Source: Phaseolus vulgaris (taxonomy: Eukaryota; Streptophyta; Magnoliopsida; Fabales; Fabaceae). Taken from it: DNA of 64,000 nt. The notes beneath the pieces were generated by a model, which was not told the DNA's origin, ran no database searches, and worked only from the letters and a program-made list of their open reading frames with translations. The stretch's first letter is position 1. The number at the start of each line of letters is the position of its first letter. The stretch spans positions 5,513,306 through 5,577,305 of the forward strand of contig NC_023756.2 in assembly GCF_000499845.2 (NCBI RefSeq), given 5' to 3'. The translations under genes were made by a program, and so were the position numbers. Shown here in pieces: positions 1-12,212 of the stretch.

Positions 1-1867
1 GGGAAGGGATTGTGAAGCTACTCATGAGTGGCCCCACATGCTGAATTGTCCTTGAAATTTCCATATATTCTTTTCTTGAAAAATTGGTTCAAGTTGAAAT
101 TGCTATGATAATATTTTGTTGATTCTTTGGTGTGTGTTGAAGCATCATATCTTGCTTTGTCTTTTAGGTCACCTTCCTTCACTCTTGGGGCTATGGATTA
201 ATTCCTTCATATCAACATTAATCAAACTAGGACCCTCCTAATAGGTCTAAACATATTTTTTTTAATTATAATATTTTCTAATTTTTTTGGTGACTATTTT
301 TTTTAATTATCTTTTTTCATCTATAAAATTCGAATGAAGATGATTCAAACTTAGTTTCACTTAAACTTTAATAACCTTATTGATAGATGTAGTTGTAAAA
401 ACTGCACACTTAATTTTAGTCCAAAACATTCTACATTACTAAAAATTCATTAAATAGAAATTAATCTAAGAAAATAATAATAATTAATCACAATAAATTA
501 AATATTATTTTATAAATTACAAAAAATATTAATATTTAATTTAGTTTCTAAATTAAAAAACCAGTATAATTTTTTTTTATTAAATACCAATTTAGAAACT
601 AGTTTATAAATTTAGAAATTATTTTAAATACTAATTTTTTTTTAATCTTTAACCTAATATTTAATTTAATTAATATAGTGATTAATTATTTTTTATTTTT
701 AAAATTGATTTTTTCAATAATTTTTTTATAGTATAAATATGATTTTGCCCTAATATAGATCAATAATATTTTGTAAGGGTGTATAATTTTTTAATAATAT
801 ACCTTTTATCACTTAATTATTATTATTATTATTATTTAAACATCTTTTAGCAGAAAATTCTTTAATTTTTACATATTTGATTAATTAATTACTTTTTTAA
901 TAAAGTGATGGCAAGTCACTAAATGAGTCTTTTAAAAAATTAAAATGGCGTCATTTTATTAATTTTTTTAAATATGATGTCATTTGATCTTATTTTTCTA
1001 TTTTTTCATGACACATCTTCCTTTATTAAGAATAAAATGAATCGGTAAAATATGTGAAAACTAAAATATATTGATGGTAAAATATACAGAAAAAACTGAA
1101 TAATTAATTTTTTGAAATAATAATAATCGAGTAATAAGATGAACAATTTTTTTTTCTTTCTATTTTTCTCAAATTATGACCACGAAAGTTCGTATGAGAG
1201 TGGCTTTTATTTATGGTTAATTTTATAAAATGCAGAATCTTATTTGGATAAGTTGAGAGTTGAAAGATGAGTTGGTATTTCTAAAATGAAGAAAATAATG
1301 AACACTAGCATCTTGGGTATCTGAGTATGTATGCAATTAATAGCTGGTAAAGTGGTATTTAAAACTAATTTTGAAGCAAGAATATATAAATGTGAAATTA
1401 TTGGCCCCATTTAAGACTTTGCTTATACAATATTATATAATAGGCCCCAGAAAACGTGTCCTTACAGCTGAGGCATTTCCCAGTTTTCTTTTTCACATAA
1501 ATTTACATTATATGCAGATTCCTTTCTTTCTTTTCTTCAAATAAAAAGTTTATTATTTGCAAAAGGTAGAATAGTAATCGTTTGATGTCATAGGCCAGTC
1601 CAATGGGCCGGTCCAATAGGCAGAAGAACCACCTATTTGGATGGAAGATTATATAATGTAAGTAAATTCTTTCTCTACCTCCATGTCTTTCTCCATTAAC
1701 TTTATATAAATTGTGAAAAATTCAATTTTAAGTTTTTAAATAATCTTAAATAAAGCATAATTTTATTTTCTTTCTAAATAACATCAATACTATGTACTTC
1801 CATACCTCTCTTCCGTCCATAACACTTTCATTTTTCTCCAATCGCAATGGTTGACAGAGTAGTTTCA
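1..1867. repeat. Repeat block X, copy 1 (segmental duplication)
   Basis: AT-rich non-coding DNA. It matches 61499-64000 almost throughout and, from about 1303, also 21400-21862. Relative to the 61499 copy it lacks a 382-bp CACTA MITE and about 260 bp of AT-rich sequence. I see no credible coding sequence. From about 1560 it has a GC-richer patch with TGGGCC/GGCCCA-like motifs near 1600-1620, of the kind common in plant promoters, but no gene follows. The homology probably continues left of the window, because the other copy is already matching at its equivalent of base 1. Confidence 0.85.
437..733. mobile_element. Old, decayed CACTA-like MITE inside block X
   Basis: The first 70 bases or so, starting ACTAAAAATTCATT, resemble the reverse complement of the last 70, ending TTTTTATAGT, with a shared internal TAATTAATCAC motif. 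This is the same layout as the intact MITE at 61537-61918, so I read it as an older relative. It is also present in the second X copy at about 62597-62896. It is non-coding and its ends have drifted from CACTA/TAGTG. Confidence 0.45.
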
Positions 1868-2345
1868 TCATTTGAGCCCACTGGATTGGTTATTTCAATT
1901 AGAGTAATACTTTGATTTTTACCAAATTTCTCCATAAAATAGATTGTATATGGTTCCTTTATACATGAAATGAGATTCTCTTAGCTGGTTTAAATAGTTG
2001 CATAAAAACCACCACATTACCAACTGACCATCATTTACACGTTCTTTAAAAATATGTTTCAGACCTTCCTCATACACAAACCACCAAGTAAAATTATTCA
2101 AACTTCAACAACATACTACTGTCACTGGTTACCAAGCCAAGTTTGAACAATTATGCAACTGTGTACATGACTTAACCCCTGAGACCATTTTCAATTATTT
2201 CATCTTAGGTCTTGTCCTGGAGATTTGGAGAGAAATCACCATCTTGAACTCCTATTCCATTTCACAAGCTATTGGCCTAACTAAGCTCATAGAAGACAAA
2301 ATTAGAGATTCAAAAACTAAAACCACCCACCCCTCCATACACCAC
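1868..2345 (+). pseudogene. Ty3/gypsy gag remnant (deleted copy)
   Basis: This stretch is nearly identical to 22735-23212, which in sense translates to a retrotransposon gag with the conserved region ending DPLDWLFQLE and the later GLVLEIQREI-like segment. Here the N-terminal part is gone: block X joins directly to the gag interior at the word TTTGAGCCCACTGG, whereas the other copy has about 870 bp between these points. In-frame stops occur soon after the join. It is a dead fragment. Confidence 0.7.
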
Positions 2346-2422
2346 TCCTTTTAACCACACCACCACCACCACTACACGTTCACACACCACCCCTCTACCA
2401 AACCCTAACCTTCTCATTAAAT

Positions 2423-2562
2423 CCATGATATTTTACGGAGGTTTTGAAACCCATGATATTTTACGGAGATTTTGAAATCCATGGTATTTTATGGAGGTTT
2501 TGAAAACCATGATACTTTACAAGGGTTTTTAAACCCATGGTAGTTAATGGGGGGGGGGGTTT
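2423..2562. repeat. 28-bp tandem repeat, five units
   Basis: Five units begin with CCATGRTA at 2423, 2451, 2479, 2507 and 2535, an exact 28-bp period. Each contains a TTTACGGAGGTTTTGAAA-like core. The fifth unit carries a run of ten G. The block ends near an inverted piece (AACCTCCATTAAAT), so it looks like the subterminal repeats of a CACTA-type transposon. That assignment is inference. The same block recurs at 23281-23420. Confidence 0.75.
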
Positions 2563-4135
2563 GAAAACCTCCATTAAATACTGACTTTTCCTAAAGTTTA
2601 AAACAGCATCGGGAAACACGTTTTCAACGGATGATTTAGCAAGAGAAACTACAATCTCGGGTAAATGACTTAACAAGTGGTTTTAACCCTTGGTAATGTA
2701 AAAATAAACCTTCATAAAGGATAACCCTTATTATTATCATTATCATCATCATTATTATTACTATTAATCAAGGATAAAGTTAGACTAAAAGTTTATTCCT
2801 GGAAAGGAAAACTTTTATCTTTAATGAGAAGAATTCAACTTGTAAATACAAACATATTAAGTATGTTGTTATAAGTGTTTCAGATTTATGCTTAGCCTAA
2901 GTAATTGTTGAATGAACTAAAGACTTTGATTCAAAACTTTATTTTGACAGGTGATGTACACCAAATAAATCTAGTTATTCTTAAATGTAACAAAGCGTGT
3001 TTACTGTGCAAGGAGGGCTGCTTCGGAGTGGTCTCTATCAAAGTTCTCAATAGAATTACAATATTAAAACTCAATTGGGATTTCTAATTTTCTAACTATG
3101 CCTATTATACCTTTATGCACTCTACGTTTTTTAAATTTTTGTGTGTGTCTTAGGTAGGATATACATCATCTTCCATTTTTCTCCAATATCAATGTATATT
3201 TCTATAGTTTTATGAACTTTTGGTTGAATTACATGGAATGAGACAAGTATAAATTTTTTGACAGTATGGAAGGACCCATAACCAATTTTTAAGGTAGGTT
3301 TGAGAGAAAACTATTTAGTGTTTATAATACTATTAATATGGTTCACGTCTCCATTCCTCTTTTTAGTGCTTTATCAAAAAGATATACGAATATTCCAACT
3401 TATGTTTTTCATTTCTAAAATTATTTAATACAACTTGTCATTCTAGATAAGCATATAGAATTTTGCAAATTAATTAATTAGATGGAGCAAACAAAGGTCA
3501 TCCTAGTTATTACTGAAGTCCATGTATTTGTAGCATATGTAAAAAGGGACTTTTAAGAGTCTTCTCTATTTATTATGAGATTTATACAACTCTAGGATTT
3601 GAATTGATATTGATAATTATTGAACAAGAAAACTTAAAAGGGTTTGAATTGAACTTGAAAAGAATAGTAATTCTATGCTTGTCCAATAAACATTACCTGA
3701 AGTTGGTCTGGTTCTCTCAAGGTTAAGATAAAGGTAATTATGTTTTCTTAAAAAAAAATTGTGCATTTTGGATTTTTACATATTTTCGTACAAGAAAATA
3801 GATGTGCAAATCAATGAATTATTGATAAGATCCTTTTTGTTAATACCAGGTTATACCAAATTGTATTAAGAATATTTTTTCTTCAAAATAGGCTTTATTT
3901 ACTTTAGTATAAGTTGCTCACATAAGTTTTCTTGTGTTTCGCAAATGTTTGTAACTTTTTTTTTAATAAAAGTTTACTATCTTACACATGATTGATAAAT
4001 TGTTAAGTATGAATAAAGATGTCATTGTGCATAGTAATACATACTATTAAACTTTTGTATAAAAATGTTTTAATGTTTTATTCTATATTTTTTTTATCGT
4101 TAAAAAACTGTAGTATTATATACACACATTGTAGA

Positions 4136-4170
<35 letters not shown>

Positions 4171-4300
4171 TATTATATAATTTTGTTGTATCTAATACAT
4201 ACTTATTTGATAATACTTTGTAGTGATAATGTGGACTAAAAAAAATCGACTTTTAGAAATTTTGAATCTATTTAACTTATTATTTTAATTTATATAAAAA
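2563..4300. repeat. Unit A, upstream part (non-coding)
   Basis: This stretch matches 23420-25190 closely and has shorter relatives at 14560-15260 and 47095-47830. It is AT-rich, with no open frame of note. It holds an (ATT)n microsatellite at about 4134-4167. Conserved islands include the run around 2905-3060 (a tract with GTGTTTACTG) and the run 3490-3560 (CCATGTATTTGTAGCATATG), which also marks the start of unit F. I recognise no gene. Confidence 0.7.
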
Positions 4301-4467
4301 AACAGCCCACAAATCCATTTTGTGTGAAAATAAGAGAAAAGATACCATTGTAAAGTGGGCCAAGCCCATTACAATTGAGCATGTTTATAAAAAAAAATTC
4401 AAAACCCTAATTTACATAATTGTTGGATGCGCCGTTCTCTAGCACATCAACCCCTAGCAATTTAAGG

Positions 4468-4476
4468 CTATAAAAA
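4468..4476 (+). promoter_or_regulatory. Conserved TATA-like box of unit A
   Basis: CTATAAAAA lies in the context TTTAAGGCTATAAAAAGGAG. The same site occurs at 25359 (unit B), 45207 (E) and 48526 (F), and in altered form near 12650 (C) and 43355 (D). In each case it is followed about 30-40 bases later by TAATCTTATATACTTTTGAA. Conservation of the site with fixed spacing across six diverged units suggests a core promoter. No transcript evidence is available from sequence. Confidence 0.5.
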
Positions 4477-4499
4477 GGAGATCACTAATAGAGTACAAA

Positions 4500-5110
4500 A
4501 CATAATCTTATATACTTTTGAAGGTTACTTGGTGATAAGGAATGAGGTAGTGTTGTAGTTTCAAAGAGTGTGTGGAAAGAAAAATCAATAGAAAAAGGAA
4601 GAGCAAAAAAGAAGTTCTTATCACCATAGATCGTCTTCAGGGCAAATTAAGGACAAATCAGAGTAGTGATTGGTGTTTCACCAATTGTATTGGTTCTATT
4701 CTTTTTCCTTTAACTTTGATTATGATTTTAATACGCTTTTGTCTACTTTTTACAATCGACAGACACATTCACTTTTCAAGAGACAATTTTTCAGATGTAA
4801 GATTCTTTGGTATTTATTATAGGGTTTGCTAAAAATTTTGTAGGTGTTGCCTAGAATAAGGTGGCACGGGAAAGAAACAATCAAAGTGAGTACTTTATTG
4901 ATTATCATGATTTTTTTCTTGTTATTATTATAATTCTTATATAATTAAGTTGGTTTCTTGTGTAGGTACTTATAATTTTAAATTGACTTCTTTTCTGATA
5001 ATCTTATTTCTTAAATAAAATAAAAATAAGTCAATTTATAGGGTTTTAATTGATTATTGAGATGATCAAACACACATATATAATTAATATATTTTTCGTG
5101 AAGAGGTAAA
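4500..5110 (+). other. Unit A leader with short hairpin and splice-like signals
   Basis: Downstream of the TATA-like site all units share a leader. It contains a perfect 7-bp palindrome, ATTGGTGTTTCACCAAT (about 4669-4685). After this comes a short exon-like piece ending AATCAAAG next to TGAGTA, then a T-rich stretch ending TTCTTGTGTAG, which resembles an intron from a donor near 4886 to an acceptor near 4965. A short open frame at 4572-4832 has an equivalent in unit B, but the two differ by stops and I do not regard it as a gene. Confidence 0.35.
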
Positions 5111-5387
5111 ATGATTATTGATTTTGGCTACAAAAACACATTTTTTCATTGTATAATATTTTTTATTGATATATTTCATATGCAAAGTTGTATCTCTTTC
5201 ACCTTCTACTTTTGTCAACCTTTGCAAATCTGAAACAAATGAAAGAAATGATCTCTTTTTATATTATCATAAGATCTGAACCTAGAGAGGTCATATGTGA
5301 CCTTTGTTCAATTTAGACTCATTTTCATCCCTATTTTTATTCTTATTGGATTATTTCAAATAGTAAGACTTTTGTTAAGTTACTCAA

Positions 5388-5437
5388 CTATATATATATA
5401 TGTATATATATATGTATGTATATATATATATATATGT
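5388..5437. repeat. TA-rich microsatellite
   Basis: Alternating TA interrupted by TG (TATATATATGTATATATATATG and so on). It is shorter in the unit B copy at about 26276-26294. Confidence 0.85.
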
Positions 5438-5514
5438 AATAATTAATATTTTGTAAACATTGAATAATTTTTTTTTTAATTCCAACATATGTTATATGTA
5501 TACTGGTGAATTAT

Positions 5515-5925
5515 ACCTCCTCAACCATTGTGGCAACTTCATGTTTTCGTTATCATCCTCATCACAGGAATCCTCAATATCATATTCCGCATCGTCATCT
5601 TCAGAGTAAGAATGATTGATCATTACAACTGACTTCGTTAATTGGTTATTTTTCCCATTTCTCTTACTCTTTTGATTACTCCCCGCCAATAATTTTAACA
5701 ACTCACAACCGAAAAAAATTACGGTGAGATAATTGATTTTTTAGACTCCTTGACAGAGTATGGTTTGATGAGTAAGAGAAAGCGGAAAAATAACTAAGTG
5801 ATTTATCAAGTTGTGATTGAGAATCATTACTACCCTGAAGATGACCATGTGAACTATGACATCGAGGATTCTTGAGATGAGAATGATTACGACAATATCA
5901 AGTGCAGAAAAAGTTAAGGAATCAT
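5515..5925. repeat. Imperfect inverted repeat of unit A (about 160-bp arms)
   Basis: The left arm, about 5515-5675, is the reverse complement of the right arm, about 5766-5925, at roughly three quarters identity by eye, with a spacer of about 90 bp. The minus strand of the left arm and the plus strand of the right arm both read as a strongly acidic peptide sharing YDIEDS and an NH-Y-x-EDD word. The arms are thus an old head-to-head duplication of a coding exon. The right-arm frame has in-frame stops. Equivalent inverted repeats lie in units B (26360-26810), C (13075-13450), D (43775-44200) and E (46228-46645). A transcript through it could fold into a long hairpin. Confidence 0.65.
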
Positions 5926-6034
5926 GTGTACACCAATAATGCATATAAGATGCAATGTGTTTAATTTTGTTCCCATTTGAAAATACAAGTATAACATTGT
6001 TTTAGATATATTGGAAAATGTCATGACTATGAAT

Positions 6035-9000
6035 TAAGTTAAAAAAAATACAAAAGGTTATACATATATGTAAATCTGTGGGTCGTGCAAGTTAGGAAAT
6101 TATACTTATTGAAGTAGATTATTTTGAAAATCCTTTCGATTGGGAAGGGGAAATTCTACTAAGTGCATTTGGAAGCTTGGTAAAGAGACATACAAATTGT
6201 TATATCTTTCATTGGAAAGACATTCATAAAGAATATATTATTGACATGGTAAACCCGATTCATTACTAAATAATTTCTAAATATTTTTCTTGTAAAATTT
6301 CATGTATATTGTTAATGACACTCACCATAGATAAATTTTATTTTGTTTTTTAACTAATTGAGCAAAACAAAGCAAAACAAAACATGTTATAATACAAAAA
6401 AAATTGAGTATGAAATGAAGGCAATGTAAACATGAATTGAAATAAAAAGAATATAAATTGCTAACAGCAAGTAGAACACAACCACTGATATACCTAATCT
6501 TGAGGTTGATGCATACCAATATCATGATTCAATACAAATTGTATTTACTCTTTGGTTAACAAAATTATTTATCGTAAGGTTTTACAATATATTCACTAAG
6601 TTAAAAAAAATACAAAAGGTTATACATATATGTAAATCTGTGGGTCGTGCAAGTTAGGAAATTATACTTATTGAAGTAGATTATTTTGAAAATCCTTTCG
6701 ATTGGGAAGGGGAAATTCTACTCAGTGCATTTGGAAGCTTGGTAAAGAGACATACAAATTGTTATATCTTTCATTGGAAAGACATTCATAAAGAATATAT
6801 TATTGACATGGTAAACCCGATTCATTACTAAATAATTTCTAAATATTTTTCTTGTAAAATTTCATGTATATTGTTAATGACACTCACCATAGATAAATTT
6901 TATTTTGTTTTTTAACTAATAGAACAAAACAAAGAAAAACAAAACATGTTATAATACAAAAAAAATTGAGTATGAAATGAAGGCAATGTAAACATGAATT
7001 GAAATAAAAAGAATATAAATTGCTAACAGCAAGTAGAACACAACCACTGATATACCTAATCTTGAGGTTGATGCATACCAATATCATGATTCAATACAAA
7101 TTGTATTTACTCTTTGGTTAACAAAATTATTTATCGTAAGGTTTTACAATATATTCACTAAGTTAAAAAAAATACAAAAGGTTATACATATATGTAAATC
7201 TGTGGGTCGTGCAAGTTAGGAAATTATACTTATTGAAGTAGATTATTTTGAAAATCCTTTCGATTGGGAAGGGGAAATTCTACTAAGTGCATTTGGAAGC
7301 TTGTAAAGAGACATACAAATTGTTATATCTTTCATTGGAAAGACATTCATAAAGAATATATTATTGACATGGTAAACCCGATTCATTACTAAATAATTTC
7401 TAAATATTTTTCTTGTAAAATTTCATGTATATTGTTAATGACACTCACCATAGATAAATTTTATTTTGTTTTTTAACTAATTGAGCAAAACAAAGCAAAA
7501 CAAAACATGTTATAATACAAAAAAAATTGAGTATGAAATGAAGGCAATGTAAACATGAATTGAAATAAAAAGAATATAAATTGCTAACAGCAAGTAGAAC
7601 ACAACCACTGATATACCTAATCTTGAGGTTGATGCATACCAATATCATGATTCAATACAAATTGTATTTACTCTTTGGTTAACAAAATTATTTATCGTAA
7701 GGTTTTACAATATATTCACTAAGTTAAAAAAAATACAAAAGGTTATACATATATGTAAATCTGTGGGTCGTGCAAGTTAGGAAATTATACTTATTGAAGT
7801 AGATTATTTTGAAAATCCTTTCGATTGGGAAGGGGAAATTCTACTAAGTGCATTTGGAAGCTTGTAAAGAGACATACAAATTGTTATATCTTTCATTGGA
7901 AAGACATTCATAAAGAATATATTATTGACATGGTAAACCCGATTCATTACTAAATAATTTCTAAATATTTTTCTTGTAAAATTTCATGTATATTGTTAAT
8001 GACACTCACCATAGATAAATTTTATTTTGTTTTTTAACTAATTGAGCAAAACAAAGCAAAACAAAACATGTTATAATACAAAAAAAATTGAGTATGAAAT
8101 GAAGGCAATGTAAACATGAATTGAAATAAAAAGAATATAAATTGCTAACAGCAAGTAGAACACAACCACTGATATACCTAATCTTGAGGTTGATGCATAC
8201 CAATATCATGATTCAATACAAATTGTATTTACTCTTTGGTTAACAAAATTATTTATCGTAAGGTTTTACAATATATTCACTAAGTTAAAAAAAATACAAA
8301 AGGTTATACATATATGTAAATCTGTGGGTCGTGCAAGTTAGGAAATTATACTTATTGAAGTAGATTATTTTGAAAATCCTTTCGATTGGGAAGGGGAAAT
8401 TCTACTCAGTGCATTTGGAAGCTTGGTAAAGAGACATACAAATTGTTATATCTTTCATTGGAAAGACATTCATAAAGAATATATTATTGACATGGTAAAC
8501 CCGATTCATTACTAAATAATTTCTAAATATTTTTCTTGTAAAATTTCATGTATATTGTTAATGACACTCACCATAGATAAATTTTATTTTGTTTTTTAAC
8601 TAATAGAACAAAACAAAGAAAAACAAAACATGTTATAATACAAAAAAAATTGAGTATGAAATGAAGGCAATGTAAACATGAATTGAAATAAAAAGAATAT
8701 AAATTGCTAACAGCAAGTAGAACACAACCACTGATATACCTAATCTTGAGGTTGATGCATACCAATATCATGATTCAATACAAATTGTATTTACTCTTTG
8801 GTTAACAAAATTATTTATCGTAAGGTTTTACAATATATTCACTAAGTTAAAAAAAATACAAAAGGTTATACATATATGTAAATCTGTGGGTCGTGCAAGT
8901 TAGGAAATTATACTTATTGAAGTAGATTATTTTGAAAATCCTTTCGATTGGGAAGGGGAAATTCTACTAAGTGCATTTGGAAGCTTGTAAAGAGACATAC

Positions 9001-12000
9001 AAATTGTTATATCTTTCATTGGAAAGACATTCATAAAGAATATATTATTGACATGGTAAACCCGATTCATTACTAAATAATTTCTAAATATTTTTCTTGT
9101 AAAATTTCATGTATATTGTTAATGACACTCACCATAGATAAATTTTATTTTGTTTTTTAACTAATTGAACAAAACAAAGAAAAACAAAACATGTTATAAT
9201 ACAAAAAAAATTGAGTATGAAATGAAGGCAATGTAAACATGAATTGAAATAAAAAGAATATAAATTGCTAACAGCAAGTAGAACACAACCACTGATATAC
9301 CTAATCTTGAGGTTGATGCATACCAATATCATGATTCAATACAAATTGTATTTACTCTTTGGTTAACAAAATTATTTATCGTAAGGTTTTACAATATATT
9401 CACTAAGTTAAAAAAAATACAAAAGGTTATACATATATGTAAATCTGTGGGTCGTGCAAGTTAGGAAATTATACTTATTGAAGTAGATTATTTTGAAAAT
9501 CCTTTCGATTGGGAAGGGGAAATTCTACTAAGTGCATTTGGAAGCTTGGTAAAGAGACATACAAATTGTTATATCTTTCATTGGAAAGACATTCATAAAG
9601 AATATATTATTGACATGGTAAACCCGATTCATTACTAAATAATTTCTAAATATTTTTCTTGTAAAATTTCATGTATATTGTTAATGACACTCACCATAGA
9701 TAAATTTTATTTTGTTTTTTAACTAATTGAGCAAAACAAAGCAAAACAAAACATGTTATAATACAAAAAAAATTGAGTATGAAATGAAGGCAATGTAAAC
9801 ATGAATTGAAATAAAAAGAATATAAATTGCTAACAGCAAGTAGAACACAACCACTGATATACCTAATCTTGAGGTTGATGCATACCAATATCATGATTCA
9901 ATACAAATTGTATTTACTCTTTGGTTAACAAAATTATTTATCGTAAGGTTTTACAATATATTCACTAAGTTAAAAAAAATACAAAAGGTTATACATATAT
10001 GTAAATCTGTGGGTCGTGCAAGTTAGGAAATTATACTTATTGAAGTAGATTATTTTGAAAATCCTTTCGATTGGGAAGGGGAAATTCTACTCAGTGCATT
10101 TGGAAGCTTGGTAAAGAGACATACAAATTGTTATATCTTTCATTGGAAAGACATTCATAAAGAATATATTATTGACATGGTAAACCCGATTCATTACTAA
10201 ATAATTTCTAAATATTTTTCTTGTAAAATTTCATGTATATTGTTAATGACACTCACCATAGATAAATTTTATTTTGTTTTTTAACTAATAGAACAAAACA
10301 AAGAAAAACAAAACATGTTATAATACAAAAAAAATTGAGTATGAAATGAAGGCAATGTAAACATGAATTGAAATAAAAAGAATATAAATTGCTAACAGCA
10401 AGTAGAACACAACCACTGATATACCTAATCTTGAGGTTGATGCATACCAATATCATGATTCAATACAAATTGTATTTACTCTTTGGTTAACAAAATTATT
10501 TATCGTAAGGTTTTACAATATATTCACTAAGTTAAAAAAAATACAAAAGGTTATACATATATGTAAATCTGTGGGTCGTGCAAGTTAGGAAATTATACTT
10601 ATTGAAGTAGATTATTTTGAAAATCCTTTCGATTGGGAAGGGGAAATTCTACTAAGTGCATTTGGAAGCTTGTAAAGAGACATACAAATTGTTATATCTT
10701 TCATTGGAAAGACATTCATAAAGAATATATTATTGACATGGTAAACCCGATTTATTACTAAATAATTTCTAAATATTTTTCTTGTAAAATTTCATGTATA
10801 TTGTTAATGACACTCACCATAGATAAATTTTATTTTGTTTTTTAACTAATTGAACAAAACAAAGAAAAACAAAACATGTTATAATACAAAAAAAATTGAG
10901 TATGAAATGAAGGCAATGTAAACATGAATTGAAATAAAAAGAATATAAATTGCTAACAGCAAGTAGAACACAACCACTGATATACCTAATCTTGAGGTTG
11001 ATGCATACCAATATCATGATTCAATACAAATTGTATTTACTCTTTGGTTAACAAAATTATTTATCGTAAGGTTTTACAATATATTCACTAAGTTAAAAAA
11101 AATACAAAAGGTTATACATATATGTAAATCTGTGGGTCGTGCAAGTTAGGAAATTATACTTATTGAAGTAGATTATTTTGAAAATCCTTTCGATTGGGAA
11201 GGGGAAATTCTACTAAGTGCATTTGGAAGCTTATAAAGAGACATACAAATTGTTATATCTTTCATTGGAAAGACATTCATAAAGAATATATTATTGACAT
11301 GGTAAACCCGATTCATTACTAAATAATTTCTAAATATTTTTCTTGTAAAATTTCATGTATATTGTTAATGACACTCACCATAGATAAATTTTATTTTGTT
11401 TTTTTAACTAATTGAACAAAACAAAGAAAAACAAAACATGTTATAATACAAAAAAAATTGAGTATGAAATGAAGGCAATGTAAACATGAATTGAAATAAA
11501 AAGAATATAAATTGCTAACAGCAAGTAGAACACAACCACTGATATACCTAATCTTGAGGTTGATGCATACCAATATCATGATTCAATACAAATTGTATTT
11601 ACTCTTTGGTTAACAAAATTATTTATCGTAAGGTTTTACAATATATTCACTAAGTTAAAAAAAATACAAAAGGTTATACATATATGTAAATCTGTGGGTC
11701 GTGCAAGTTAGGAAATTATACTTATTGATGTAGATTATTTTGAAAATCCTTTCGATTGGGAAGGGGAAATTCTACTAAGTGCATTTGGAAGCTTGGTAAA
11801 GAGACATACAAATTGTTATATCTTTCATTGGAAAGACATTCATAAAGAATATATTATTGACATGGTAAACCCGATTCATTACTAAATAATTTCTAAATAT
11901 TTTTCTTGTAAAATTTCATGTATATTGTTAATGACACTCACCATAGATAAATTTTATTTTGTTTTTTAACTAATTGAACAAAACAAAGAAAAACAAAACA

Positions 12001-12212
12001 TGTTATAATACAAAAAAAATTGACTATGAAATGAAGGCAATGTAAACATGAATTGAAATAAAAAGAATATAAATTGCTAACAGCAAGTAGAACACAACCA
12101 CTGATATACCTAATCTTGAGGTTGATGCATACCAATATCATGATTCAATACAAATTGTATTTACTCTTTGGTTAACAAAATTATTTATCGTAAGGTTTTA
12201 CAATATATTCAC
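6035..12212 (+). repeat. Eleven-copy tandem array of a 561/562-bp unit
   Basis: Units begin at 6035, 6597, 7159, 7720, 8281, 8843, 9404, 9966, 10528, 11089 and 11651; the array closes at 12212. Copies differ by only a few bases. Single-copy equivalents in units B, E and F show the unamplified order, so this is a local amplification. Junctions read TTCACTA/AGTTAAA, joining the right edge (TTCACTAGTGATAG) to the left edge (GAATTAAGTTAAA) with only TA in common. In plus sense each unit carries an exon-like stretch (about bases 80-200 of the unit) whose translation includes LLSAFGSLVKRH and FHWKDIHKEYI. This resembles the core of the plant Ptta/En-Spm transposase family. One-base deletions (GCTTGTAAAG for GCTTGGTAAAG) break the frame in several units. 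The 67-codon minus-strand frame repeated in every unit is a by-product. Confidence 0.9.
6109..6250 (+). pseudogene. Transposase-like exon fragment in array unit 1 (type exon)
   Basis: Plus-strand translation after an in-frame stop gives a run with FENPFDWEGEILLSAFGS, then LVKRH, then HWKDIHKEYIIDMV, followed by a GTAAAC donor-like site. The pattern of small residues, GSLV-[KR]-R and W-[KR]-D-[IV] matches what I know of the Ptta/En-Spm plant transposase domain (PF03004). I have no search result, so this stays tentative. Equivalent exons stand in all eleven array units, near 26990-27140 (B), 46790-46920 (E) and 49730-49850 (F). Confidence 0.4.

Noticed and set aside
4572..4832. An 86-residue open frame in unit A
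   Set aside because: The copy in unit B is shortened and other units have stops; it lies over the leader and a presumed splice region.
6322..12141. A 67-residue minus-strand frame repeated eleven times
   Set aside because: It is identical by descent because it lies in the tandem unit. The other strand holds the exon-like sequence, the predicted protein is low-complexity hydrophobic, and its single-copy equivalents in units B, E and F are not open.
6035..12212. CRISPR-like array
   Set aside because: Repeats are 562 bp without unique spacers, in plant DNA; the 28-bp repeats at 2423 also have no spacers.
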